Shown here in pieces: positions 1-9,890 of a DNA stretch of 64,000 nt (positions are counted from its first letter, which is position 1; each line of letters begins with the position of its first letter). The DNA comes from Heterotrichella gracilis (taxonomy: Eukaryota > Sar > Xanthophyceae > Tribonematales > Xanthonemataceae): positions 112,728-176,727 of the forward strand of contig JAULBX010031039.1 in the NCBI GenBank assembly GCA_032358255.1, given 5' to 3'. The translations under genes were made by a program, and so were the position numbers. The notes under the pieces were generated by a model. The model was not told the DNA's origin. It saw only the letters and a program-made list of their open reading frames with translations, and made no database searches.

Positions 1-1256
1 GTACTCCCAACCCACAGTGGGGCACCCAATTGCAATACTGCCAGCCCGCACACCAATACTCCTAGCACCGTGTCTTCGTATGCACAGGCCACACACCGCA
101 GAGGCCCAACGGCGGTGGGTGGTTGGGGTTGGGTGGAGGATGGGGTTCCACCCTAGCTAGGGTAGCCCTAGGGTGGACCCTAGGGTTTTGGACACATTGC
201 AATGCCTGCATGCATGTTGTTTAAAACCCAGTACTGGTCGTGCATTGCGGCAACTCCCTCGGCATTTTATAGCGCTTGTTGAAATCCGGTTGCCCACCCT
301 GTTGTCGTGTCTTGACTTGCGACAAGATACCGCCCCTGGACCTCGCCCAATAACCTTGAGTTTTAACACAATTGCCTCAACTGCCCCGTGAAAATATATA
401 TATGCTTCGTTTGCTCTGTGTTCACCCTGATCAGCGGTTTCTTGTATATATGTGTGAAGCTCCGAGTAAACCACAGACGTTCACAGGTAGAGGTGCGTGT
501 GTCACAAGGTAAGGCTTACCGCCTAGATATCTCGCAGTGGGTACAGTGGGAGTGTAGTCCAAGGGGCCAAAGAGCCCAAACCTGGAGTGGTCGTTGTACA
601 AGGGACTGCTGTGCAGGACGCCCATTTCCACCCGCTCCCTCTTGCGATCCTCCACCACCTTGCAGTGTCTGGTATGGCAGGCGTGTGCAGGAGCCTCTGC
701 ACAGGCCCAAGACTGCAGGCCCACAGGTGTGCTTTGAGTGCCAGCCCACCAGCTTGTAGCTTGATACTGAAGTGTGCAGAAAACTACAGTGCCTTCTCGG
801 GCGCACATTCCTTGCTGCAAGATAGCTGTGGGCTTTGTGCCGTGGAACTGTATGGTAACATTGCGCCGTTTGTGCAGGAGCCAGGGGAGCTGGAAAACTA
901 TTAGCAAGGTATCAACTGCTGCGAGCGGCAGGGTAAAGCAGGGTGTGCGTTGCATGGCAATGTGGCTTATAATATGGGCTCTTGGTTCCCGCGCAGTGCA
1001 GCGTTAGTGTGGGCACCTGAGACCCTGGATGTGAGAGGGGGACGCTGCTGTTTCCTAGCAGTTCCTGTGGCAAGTGGAAGTGTGCTGTGCCCGTTTTGGC
1101 TTGGCACGCAGTATGCCTACACCTGACCCTGCCTTTTCCAAAAACACTCCTTTTGCATTTCATTTGTATTCCAGTCACAGCATTTATATTTTTTATCTAA
1201 ACAAGTTAAGTCAACACATTAAGCGAGGCCAACCCCTGCCCCTTTTTGCACTGCAG
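1..1256. other. Left flank with no supported coding exon apart from a possible 5' region of family A
   Basis: Open frames here are short and lack a recognisable family. From about 1030 onward the sequence resembles the region upstream of the inverted family A copy (14525 downward), so it probably holds the promoter, 5' UTR or an unresolved first exon of the gene starting at 1257. A relic of the OMA1 5' end lies at 66-190. Confidence 0.4.
66..190 (-). pseudogene. Degenerate relic of the OMA1 5' end
   Basis: Read against 8141-8290 and 15097-15240, this stretch keeps the order of the OMA1 start region: a segment like gtgtcttcggatgcccagg, a degenerate middle, the gggtgggtggagga run, and then the paired CCCTAGGG motifs. 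The ATG and reading frame are not preserved. It looks like a third, older copy of the OMA1 first exon and 5' flank. Similarity was judged by eye and is imperfect. Confidence 0.4.
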
Positions 1257-3491
1257 ATCAATATCGCTTTTTTTGCCAGCCCAGTACTGCGCTGCGCAAC
1301 CTTTGGTAGGGACACTTCACCGGCCGGCAGCAGTGGCAGGCGCCAGCTCATCCATGCATCCCCTGACGCCATTGAGCAAGGACAAGCAGAGCAACCCAGT
1401 GACTCACCTTTGCAGCCATGTGTGAGTGCTCTACTCAACCCAACTTCCCTTCTGAGTTGTGTAAGCTGCATGCATACCTGGAACAGCCAGGCTGATGTCC
1501 CACTACAGCCCTGGTCAAATATTAATCCCGCAAATCAGGGTCCAACCTTGGGTAAAAGTCTCCAGCATTGAAAATTGAGGGAAGGAGACATTGAATATGC
1601 AGTAATAATTTAAAAACTTGAGTAATTGCTCTAACACTCTGGCTGGTTTTGCATGCAGTGGTCAGCTCATCTGCTGAAGATGGTCTCTGCATTTATCAAG
1701 GATGACGAGGCAGATGTGGCGGATGTGGAACGTCGCCTGCACACAGTAAGGGAGAAATGTGCCAAAGCGCTTGCTGATGGCAACCAGGAGCTGGCGGAGC
1801 ACTGGCAAGAAGCAGTTGATCAAGATGAAGAAATTTTGAAGGTCGTGGTGGACAGGGTGGATGCGTACCGTGCAGGTACTGACTGCTGCTGTGTCGCACT
1901 ATGGTCTGCCAACCATTGTCTTCTGTCTGCCTGGAGGTTTCAATCCCAGCCACGGTACCCTCCAGAGTTGTGGCTGCTCCTTCCTTGCTGCTGGTGCCAG
2001 GAAGTTCCTTCTGCGCGGCACGCACGAGTGTGTGGGTGCATTACATAGGTGTGTACAGGAAAGTAAACACGCGAGTCAGTGCTTTCCTGTGTGTTTTGCA
2101 GTGGCCGCAGTGGCGAGTGGGCCTAAGCCGGGGAAGGACACAGGTCTCCTGCCGTGCCCTTCTGGTGACATCAACTCCAAGCTTGCAAAGTTGGAGTGGG
2201 TGCGCAACAAGGGTGCTGGGTTCTTGAAGCTCCTGGGGCATTCGCTCCACTTTCACCTGGGCCCATCAATCAGGGCTGGCAGTAATGGACCGGGCCTTGG
2301 TCAGACCCTCAAGGTGAGCTGTTCAGGGTTTATGGTTTTAGGGTTTAGGGTCAACCCTAAACCACCCTAAAACAACCCTCAAGGTGAGCTGTGGCTAGCT
2401 GTGAGTTCTACAGGCTCCCTCATATTTATGTCTGCATTAATTGCAAGTGTGGACTAGTCAGCTCTGTCAAATTGCATGCTTGAGAAGTGACGCTGTCAAC
2501 ACAATTGTGGATGTTCCAACACCCACCCAGAGGGTGCCCGACAGGAACTGATGACATGTATTTGCATTCACGGTGCAAGGTATTACTTTTATGTGTTGTT
2601 TACTGTATCTGCTTGGTATACAACAATGCACAGGCTCAAAACGACCACTGTCCAAGGTAGGCACAATAAAGGATTTACGTACAGCCCCAGCCCTAGCTGC
2701 AGTGCACTACTGTAAGTAAGTAAGTAAGTAAGTATTTGCTTTCCAGCTTTGAAGCCAGGTTAGCCAGGTGCACTACTGTGCTTGTACAATAAAGTCACTG
2801 CCTGACTGTGATGTACTCATATTTCCCCTCACTGATCCTGCTTATGCGCTTTGCTGTGAAGACACTAGCATACGTACGGGTAATTCAAGGGAGCATGCAT
2901 GCCGTGTCACTTGAGTTACAGTCTCAACGGTGGTTGGCCTGAAATATAATCCCATGATTTGATGGCACCTGATTGGATTTATATACCAGGAACAGGAAGT
3001 GCATGGGTGCCGTTCTAATTTCCCCAATTTGCGTTTCCTTATTGGATGTTTGTGCTCTGCAGAGGATGGGGGCGCAGGCAGTTGACATCGGTGGGGAGGG
3101 CTGGTGGGATGCGGACTGGTCGCAGGTCATCCTACACCATCCACACCATTCACAGGGCCAGTATGCGCAGGCAGTTGATGACTTTCGGGCAATGGCAGCA
3201 GAGGGCAAGCCAGCAGAGTTTCTGGTGGCGCAGCTGCACATCTGCTTCTGGTGGATCACATGCAATGCAGGGGAGGGGAATGACCTTGCTCCCATTCTTG
3301 AGAAATACCCCTTTGCGCCCCTCGTTGCCATGGAGAATTTGGTGTTCAACATCTGGCAGGAGGTGCCCGTCCTCGCTAAGCCCTGCACCCTCTATGAATG
3401 GTGGCATGATGAGGATGACTTTGATGATGATGCTGACGAGGAGGAGGAGGAGGGCATTTGGTTCAGCAGCGATGAGGTGGCGGGGGGGTGA
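1257..3491 (+). CDS. Family A protein, copy 1 (uncharacterised, paralogue of the inverted gene at 11964-14295)
   Basis: Four exons can be supported: 1257-1421, 1659-1875, 2102-2313 and 3063-3491. All junctions keep codon phase with AG acceptors and GT donors. The start codon was not found and at least one 5' exon is missing. I do not recognise the family. Conserved blocks shared with the second copy include SSGRRQL, CPSGDIN, KLEWVRN, LGHSLHFHLGPSIRAG, LQRMG.QAVDIG, VAQLHICFWWI and ILEKYPFAPL. The second exon is charged and helical (many E, K and R). The C-terminus ends in a run of Asp/Glu followed by a stop just after a seven-G run at 3482-3488. Exon lengths match the second copy where they can be compared (212 nt for the third exon in both). 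Conservation is concentrated in exons, which suggests past protein-level selection. No signal peptide or membrane segment was seen in the supported part. Confidence 0.6.
2711..2733 (+). repeat. (GTAA)n microsatellite
   Basis: Five to six GTAA units in the last intron of family A copy 1. The unit resembles a repeated splice-donor core. Confidence 0.8.
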
Positions 3492-4166
3492 GCACCAGGT
3501 GAGTTGATGCATTGTGAACCTTTGTACCACAATCAGGATACTAGTTACTTACTTAAAGCAGAAGATATAACAAGCCACGAATTTAATGCATGCACGGCAA
3601 TGTGTCACACGTGTCATTACATGCAAAGTACGCAGTACCAGACAACATTGCAATTGGATTATTGGCTGCATTGCAATTGGATTACTGACTGCAGACCGCA
3701 TGCGCATACGCCGCACAGGCTGCAACTTGGATGCCATGTGCAGTGTGCATCATGGGTATGCCAGGGCTGCTCCTTCGCACTGAGTACACACATGCCTTTT
3801 GCCTGCCTGCAGGCAAGGTAGAAACCTCAAGGGATCCGAGCTAGGTCATGTAGGCCACTGCGGCTGCGCACACTGCTGAACTGCTCAAGCTTTTAAGATT
3901 TATGTGCCGCTGCCTGACTACTCAGGAGGGTTTACCCTATACTACTAGATCAGCATAGTACCCCATCTCAACCAGGCTCAGGCTGGGTAGTACCTGCTGG
4001 ACCAGGTACCAATGTTGCAGCCTTTGAGTCAACTGGAGCGCACTGCTGCTCAACTCAAGTGCTCTTGCAGAACACCTATGTTTTGAAAAGATCATTTCAG
4101 CACCTGTCATTTGCAACCCAATAATTGGGTTCACCAGTCCTGACTTTACACCATCCACGATTGCAG
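3492..4166. other. No supported gene
   Basis: A/T-richer stretch between the family A stop and an orphan exon-like segment. It contains a short direct repeat around 3652-3685 (gcaattggattattgg / gcaattggattactga). Nothing else is recognised. Confidence 0.4.
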
Positions 4167-4364
4167 ACGTTCACAATTTTCAGGACATTTGACAGACAGC
4201 TAGCAGACGACGTTGAGCGCAATTGCCATGTTCTACATGATGAGATACCAAACCCATACAGGCTCACCAATGAGATTGGCAAAGGTGGAAACTCAGAAGG
4301 CCCACCTGGAACCGAGTACTACGTGAACATGTGCATTGGGCTCAATGGCTTGGCCTTGGACTGA
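4167..4364 (+). CDS. Orphan exon-like open frame, possibly the 3' exon of family A copy 1
   Basis: A clean acceptor (ttgcag ending at 4166) opens directly into a 65-codon frame that ends with TGA at 4364. The composition is protein-like, with blocks such as FRTFDRQLADDVERN and LHDEIPNPYRLTNEIG. It has no partner exon except the family A gene upstream. If the seven-G run at 3482-3488 were one base longer, the family A frame would bypass its stop and reach a good donor (CACCAG|GTGAGT, near 3500). The family A copy 2 C-terminus is unrelated to it. It could also be an exon fragment of another gene. The family is not recognised. Confidence 0.35.
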   Translation, partial: TFTIFRTFDRQLADDVERNCHVLHDEIPNPYRLTNEIGKGGNSEGPPGTEYYVNMCIGLNGLALD

Positions 4365-5587
4365 AATGTGAGACAGGATGTGTAGTACAGAGAGCAAGTT
4401 AGTCAAAGTGACTTATTATTCAAAGCATCCATGCAATACTGGCTGCAATTACTACCAAGCAATATTGTACCACAAACTACCTGGATCAACTTGTCGTCAG
4501 CTTCATGGAAGTGACCGGGTTCTTCACCCAATGATTGACATAGCAGAATTTTCTTGTGAAAAACAATGTTTTTTGCAAGTGCATAATCAAAGCGCAACTT
4601 GCCCGGCAACTTGCCCGTTGAACGCAATGCGATGCGATGCGCATGCCATGCACCATACATTGTCATTGACAAGAGCCAGAGAGTCACTGATTGCTAGCAG
4701 CTGGTCACCAACTGTTCACAACTGCAGTACGCTGTCAAGCCTTGCAAAGGGCTCAAAACGTTTGGTACCAAATCCAGAGCTGGGCCTATAGGCCTTTTCA
4801 AGCAGTGTTTTCCGATAATATAATTTGATTGCACAGCTGTGGCACATATTAAATTAATCGTGTGTGTGTCATGTGTTGGCAAAGTTGAACTGTAAATTTT
4901 GCTGGGCCAGGCCACGGTCATCGTAGTGACCGCATATCATTGATCAGGATGTTTCAAAAGCTGTGCATACAGCGTATCATCAATGATCAATTATGTATGG
5001 TACGCACTGACAGCCTGTGCACTGAGTGCACATGTGGCAAATGAGGCGTGCACATAAAGTCAGCCTGAGGGGGGGTATGGTACAGCCACCAATTTGAAAT
5101 TGCCACTCTCTAGTCCACCAACAGTGTAAACACGAATTGGACACCTGGTGGTCCATCAATGCTACATGTATAACCACAATTGTTGTAGGAATTGTTTTTT
5201 AAACAATTCAGCTGCCCTGCTTGTATGCATGCATGCAAGAATGAAGTGCAATTCATTTTGCCAGTGGCAGGCCCTGGGGTTCAGCTGAATTGCAGGTCAA
5301 AATCAGTGCCCTTTTCAATAGCATTACCAAGTTTTGGGCTATAGTACACAGGCAGGCTGCACGGGCCTGGAACAATCTTATAGAACACTAATGTAATGCA
5401 TGGCACTGAAAGTGTGGGGGAATGATACACCTGTGCTCCACCATGCTCCAATATCGGAGATCGCCTCACGGCCACCCACACACCCACTGCCCCATGGCCC
5501 ATCCTACGGCACACTGCTGTGTCACAGTCACTGACACCTCAAAACCCTTTGGCCAGGCCTAGGGTAATGCTACTCCAGCATCTACCC
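4365..5587. other. Intergenic, low G/C, no supported gene
   Basis: Only short open frames with no family match. The OMA1 3' end lies just to the right, so 5300-5587 probably contains its 3' UTR on the minus strand. Confidence 0.4.
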
Positions 5588-8208
5588 TCACGAGGGTTTC
5601 ACCTCCAACGTGCCCCTCCCAAAGCCCAGGCGGAACCACACCCTCTCCCTCTCCCGGCACCCTGATTTGTTGTAAACCCCTTGCAGCTCGGGCATGGCTT
5701 CCTGCAGTGCACCCCGTCGTTCCTGCATGCAGCACCCTTGCTTAGGGTAATGATTATGTATAGTTCCAATCATTCATAGAAATAGAAATAGATTTCCCAG
5801 GGGGCGTAGTTGGACACCTTCACCGCAACAGTTTAAAGAAAAATGAGAACCTGTTCCATATATATTCCTAGGGTTTTACAGTGGGACGACAAGGGTTTGT
5901 TGGGCTCTGATGGCCTTAGGCATCGCAACTGCACCTGTCCTTTCCATGCGCGAGGGTTTCTATGTGCGAGGGTTCAGCGCAATGACAACGCTGTACATGA
6001 GTGCGCGTGCTTCAACCCCTTGCCCCTTGCCCCTCTCAATTTCTCCCGGAGGCCCTTCTGCTTTTGTCCCCCTGTCCCTGAGCTCTTTCATGATCCCTCA
6101 AAATTGTATAACAATCCCCAACCTGACTATACCAGACTCGACTCAACAGGCCACAATGTAACAACCAGGCAAGAAAATGACACATCATTCCTGCAACCAT
6201 TCCCACCTTGTGTGGCGGGTGGGTGTGTGGATGGCCGCCCCCCTCGCCCCCTGCCCACCTGCAGTGGCAGGGGAGGCGTGTCATCGTGCACCTTGAAGAA
6301 TCGGTCCATTTCTTATGGGTGGTAGCATGCGCGCGCCATGATGCGGAAGGCAAGGGCATCGGCCTCAAGCTCCTGCTGCCTGGGGTAGGGGGGTGAGGGG
6401 TTAACCGCAGGATTTCTAATAGGGTTTGGGGATAGGGTTATGGTGATAGTTCTGTCAAGCTCGTGTGCGCCATGTGATGCGGAACGCGGGCGCGTTGTCC
6501 CAAAGCTCCTGCTGCCTGGAGGGGTGGGGTATGGGGCTAACAGCCATCCTTTTGCAAAAGGATGTGGAGATTGGGTTTAAAGGTAGGGTTTTGGAGCAGG
6601 GTTAGTTTGAGCTCATGTGCGCCATGATTCAAAGGGAACATGGAAGGCACATGGAAGGCAACATGCACGCACATGTTCATCGCACATTCGGAAGGCAGAG
6701 GTGTTTTTCTTTTTCTTTTCAAGAACACCAATTTCCAGCCACTGCCTCCTGTAGGACTTGGGGGTAGGTTGGCAGCACCTAATTCAACTACCACTGTGTG
6801 TGCAAAGCATGCATCGTATGCAGCAACATCAGCATGGCCCTCCTGTTCCACCTGCTTGAAGGGTGCAGAAAAACCACCATTCTTGGCTTTGCCTCCAGTT
6901 GCTGAAGTTGCCAGTTGTGGCAACACCAATGTTATTCAAACAGGTTGTCCCTCACCTGCTCAGCGGAGCCACCTCCTGCAACAGCTGCCTCTCCAGATCG
7001 CTGACCCCCAGGCCGCTGCCACTGATGCCCCCCCCCCCTTCCCCTCCCCCCTGCAGCGCCTCCCGAACTGCCTGCCATGCCTGCACCAACTGCAGGCACA
7101 GCAGCAGCCATAGCCGCAACTCGGTGCCTTCCATCTGTGAGCCAGGGAGGGGGTATTGGGCAGGTTTTGGGGGTTTGCAGCCATAGCTGAAACTCAGCGC
7201 CTTCCATTTGCGGGCCAGGAAGGCGTATTGTGTAGGGTTTTGTAGGGTTTGCAGCCATAGCCGGAAATTGGTGAGCTTATATCGAATATAAAATTTAATC
7301 AGAATTGCCCTTGCAGAAGGGACATTATAATCCACAGTGACCATTCATATGCACTTGTAATTACCAATTACCAACACAAATACAGGAGAGGCTTCCACGC
7401 CAAGCGTGGGGCAGCACATGCCATATCGCTTACCACATGCCTGGCCATAACGTGCGCCACCTCGTGCGCCAGGATGCCTGCAATCACCTCCTCCCCCTCC
7501 CGCAGCACCCCGCTCCACACAAACACCTTGCCGGAGCCGGTGGTCAGTGCATTGGCCTGGGGCTGGTCCACCACTGCAAACTGCCACTCAAGGTCCTGCG
7601 GGGGGGTGGGGGAAGAAACAAGGGGATTGAGCGGATGCGCTGGGACCGGGTGGGTGGGGAGGAAGGGGGGGGGGGGCAGCTGCACCCACAGCTCCGTCCC
7701 AGTACTTAGCCTTGACTCTGGCACTGGTTTTATCTCCAAGACAATACGACAAATTATTATTCGTTAAATATATGTGTATCAGTGTATGCCAAGCTCCTCG
7801 CGGCTGTATGTGCATTCCTATGTAGCTGTAACCTTAGTCCCCTCGCCATCTCTACCTGACATGCTACAAGGGTAACCATCCACCCTGACCAACGAACCCT
7901 ACATCCCACACCTCTAACCCCCCTCCCCGCACCTGTATGTGCTCCCCAAACCCCAGCTCCCGCACGAGGCCCGCCGCCGCCGCCACCACCCTCCGCCCCA
8001 CCGCATCCAGCTGCTTGCTCTTCCCCAAAGGGCCATGCACACGCTCCAGCCTGTGCTGCTGGCGGCGCTCTGATCGAAGCGCAAGCGCCTTGCTGATCGC
8101 CAGGGGGGTGTAGATTCGGCGGAAACGGGAGCTGTAGCACACGGTGTCTTCGGATGCCCAGGCCCATGCCCCGCACAGGCCCAGGGCAGCGGCCAGACGG
8201 GTGGTCAT
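5588..8208 (-). CDS. OMA1: OMA1-type M48 metallopeptidase with one in-frame TAA
   Basis: Minus-strand gene in five exons: 8208-7933, 7595-7434, 7134-6956, 6379-6259 and 5722-5588, with codon phase kept at every junction; about 290 codons. Exon 2 carries the zinc-binding HEVAH motif (HExxH) after GSGKVFVWSGVL. Exon 4 carries the third-ligand motif QQELEADALAFRIMARA (EAD), and exon 3 ends with PLSR directly before it, as in OMA1 proteases. OMA1 is a zinc protease of the mitochondrial inner membrane involved in stress-induced processing. A helical segment follows HEVAH in exon 3 (LWLLLCLQLV), but the N-terminal region does not show a clear targeting sequence. In exon 4 a TAA (6313-6315) interrupts the frame right after YHP, while the downstream frame (EMDRFFKVHDD, then exon 5) still looks coding. 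It may be a recent pseudogene or an assembly error. This is the only copy retaining exons 2-5. Confidence 0.75.
6313..6632 (-). repeat. OMA1 EAD exon with two decayed tandem copies in the preceding intron
   Basis: The functional exon begins with GCAGCAGGAGCTTGAGGCC on the minus strand (6379 downward). A second copy at about 6522-6457 keeps the acceptor (ccctccag) and QQEL but reads WDNAPAF instead of EADALAF and soon meets a stop. A third, shorter copy (about 6632-6611) keeps only the ATCATGGCGC core. All are spaced roughly 130-145 bp apart. Confidence 0.7.
7104..7272 (-). repeat. 74-bp tandem repeat across the acceptor of OMA1 exon 3
   Basis: Two full units (7104-7176 and 7177-7250) and a partial third (7251-7272) begin with gcagccatag. 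Each unit contains the start of exon 3. Only the unit nearest the exon body keeps an AG acceptor (cacag|ATGG); the next one reads cgcaaATGG. Confidence 0.8.
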
Positions 8209-9890
8209 TGGGCCAGGGGTGGGTGGAGGAGGGGGTGTCGGGTTTTGGCCTAGAATAGCCCTAGGGTGGATACTAGGGTTTTACCCTAGGGGGGTGTCGT
8301 TGTGGCGTTGGGGCGATGGAAGGGAGTTGTGCTGCAGGAATGGACGGGTTGGCAGTGAGTTCTCTGGACTGGTGCTTTCTTTCTTGACCAATGTTTTATT
8401 GCCTGCGGGGATACCCCCACGTACAGCTGTGTGGGACAGGGTGTCACAAGGGTGACTAGGGTTCAACCGAAATGAATTCCAAGGGGTGACAAGGGCAGAC
8501 TCCTAACCCAAGCATGCCTTACAGCAACTTATGGGATGCCAACCAATCATTGAGGAAAACAGGTTGCCCTCACTACGCCAACCCCATTTGGTTGTGTGAG
8601 GGTTTTGTTCGAACGCTTTAGAAAACGCCATGTAGGCGGCGTTCCGCAGAGGGAATCACCGGTATTGGACACGCCAACCTCAACAAAACCTCGCGGGCCT
8701 TGCCTTTCCAGCCCCGTAGCTGCCCCTTGCGTTGCAGCGCATATGCAGGCATTGCGCCCACAAGTGCACCACGGACCTTGTGTACCGCCACTGGCTGTCG
8801 AGCCGAGGTACAATACGGTATGTTTAGTGCAAGCGCTGTTGTAAGTGTGTCCCTTCTGCCCCGTGTGGTGTTCGCATAAGACCTTACGGTGCTTCAGTCT
8901 GAACTTGTAGCGTTGCTGCCAACACCAGTGAGAGGACTTGCCGCAACCACTTGAACCACCTGTGGTTAACGGTCGAATCTACTTGGTACGCGGTTTGTAA
9001 CTCTTGCTCTTCCTATATGCCGCACAAGGCTTAAAAAACAGCAGATTGGATGCACGCCCGCCCGGCCAAGGTCGGTTTCAGACCCTAGGAGAGGGTTTTG
9101 TACATACCCTAGCGGTTCACCACCAGCAAGAACTGTTTTAACCAGTCACTGCTCTGCGGCTAGCCAGTCTGTGGGTGGTTCGACAAAATCAAATACTCAC
9201 TGCCTGGAACACCATTCAATGGTATAATTTATTCCGCAACTGTTTTGATTGGGTTATCGCACTGCAGGGCCCAACATCGAGAATGTTACCCTGGGATTCG
9301 AGACCGCCGGGAATTTCGCCCGAGGGCGGCTTTTTCGGCCGAGGGCGAAATGTGTGCCTGTACTTTAACAAAATGTTACACTTTGGCAGTGCGATATCCC
9401 AGTTTGGCAGTGCAATATTCCAGTTTTGGCAGTGCAATATCCCAGTTTGGCAGTGCAATATCCCAGTTTGGCAGTGCAATATCCCAGGTTTGGCAGTGCA
9501 ATATCCCAGGTTTGGCAGTGCAATAACCCATTCCTGGCAAGGTGACAAATGGACTGATCTATTTGACGGGAGGTATCCCCTATCTGGGGGGGATAATACG
9601 ACCTCACCAAACCCTGTAAAATTCAGTAGGAATGCCATTTGGCAGTGCGATAAGCAATAATATTACTTGCTGTAGCTGGCTGGTTTCAAGCTAAGGTGCG
9701 ATGTGGTACAATTCTGGGCAAGCAGAGAATAATTGAACCACATACGAAAAATATTATTAGTTCCAAGAGGGCTGCACACATCGTACACCGAAGTTTGCAA
9801 CAGGGAATGGCACATCGCAGTGCGATTCCGCTCATCAACTGTATTAGAAGTGCAGCTCTCATATTTGGGTATGAACCATTCCATGCGATA
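8209..9890. other. OMA1-BASS4 intergenic region in copy X1
   Basis: Upstream of OMA1 exon 1 and downstream of the truncated BASS4 copy. Long blocks (for example 8540-8850 and 9060-9110) align with 15480-15800 and 16010-16060 in copy X2, so this is duplicated promoter and 3' flank rather than new sequence. CCCTAGGG palindromes occur at about 8242 and 8283. No coding frame is supported. Confidence 0.5.
9383..9526 (+). repeat. 21-22 bp minisatellite, about 7 units
   Basis: Head-to-tail units of consensus TTTGGCAGTGCAATATCCCAG with single-base changes and one- to two-base T/G spacers. A solitary related half-unit lies at about 9639. Units are contiguous, with no spacers, and the array has no counterpart in copy X2. 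Confidence 0.9.

Noticed and set aside
9383-9526. CRISPR-like array
   Set aside because: Units are contiguous with no unique spacers, and the DNA is eukaryotic nuclear.
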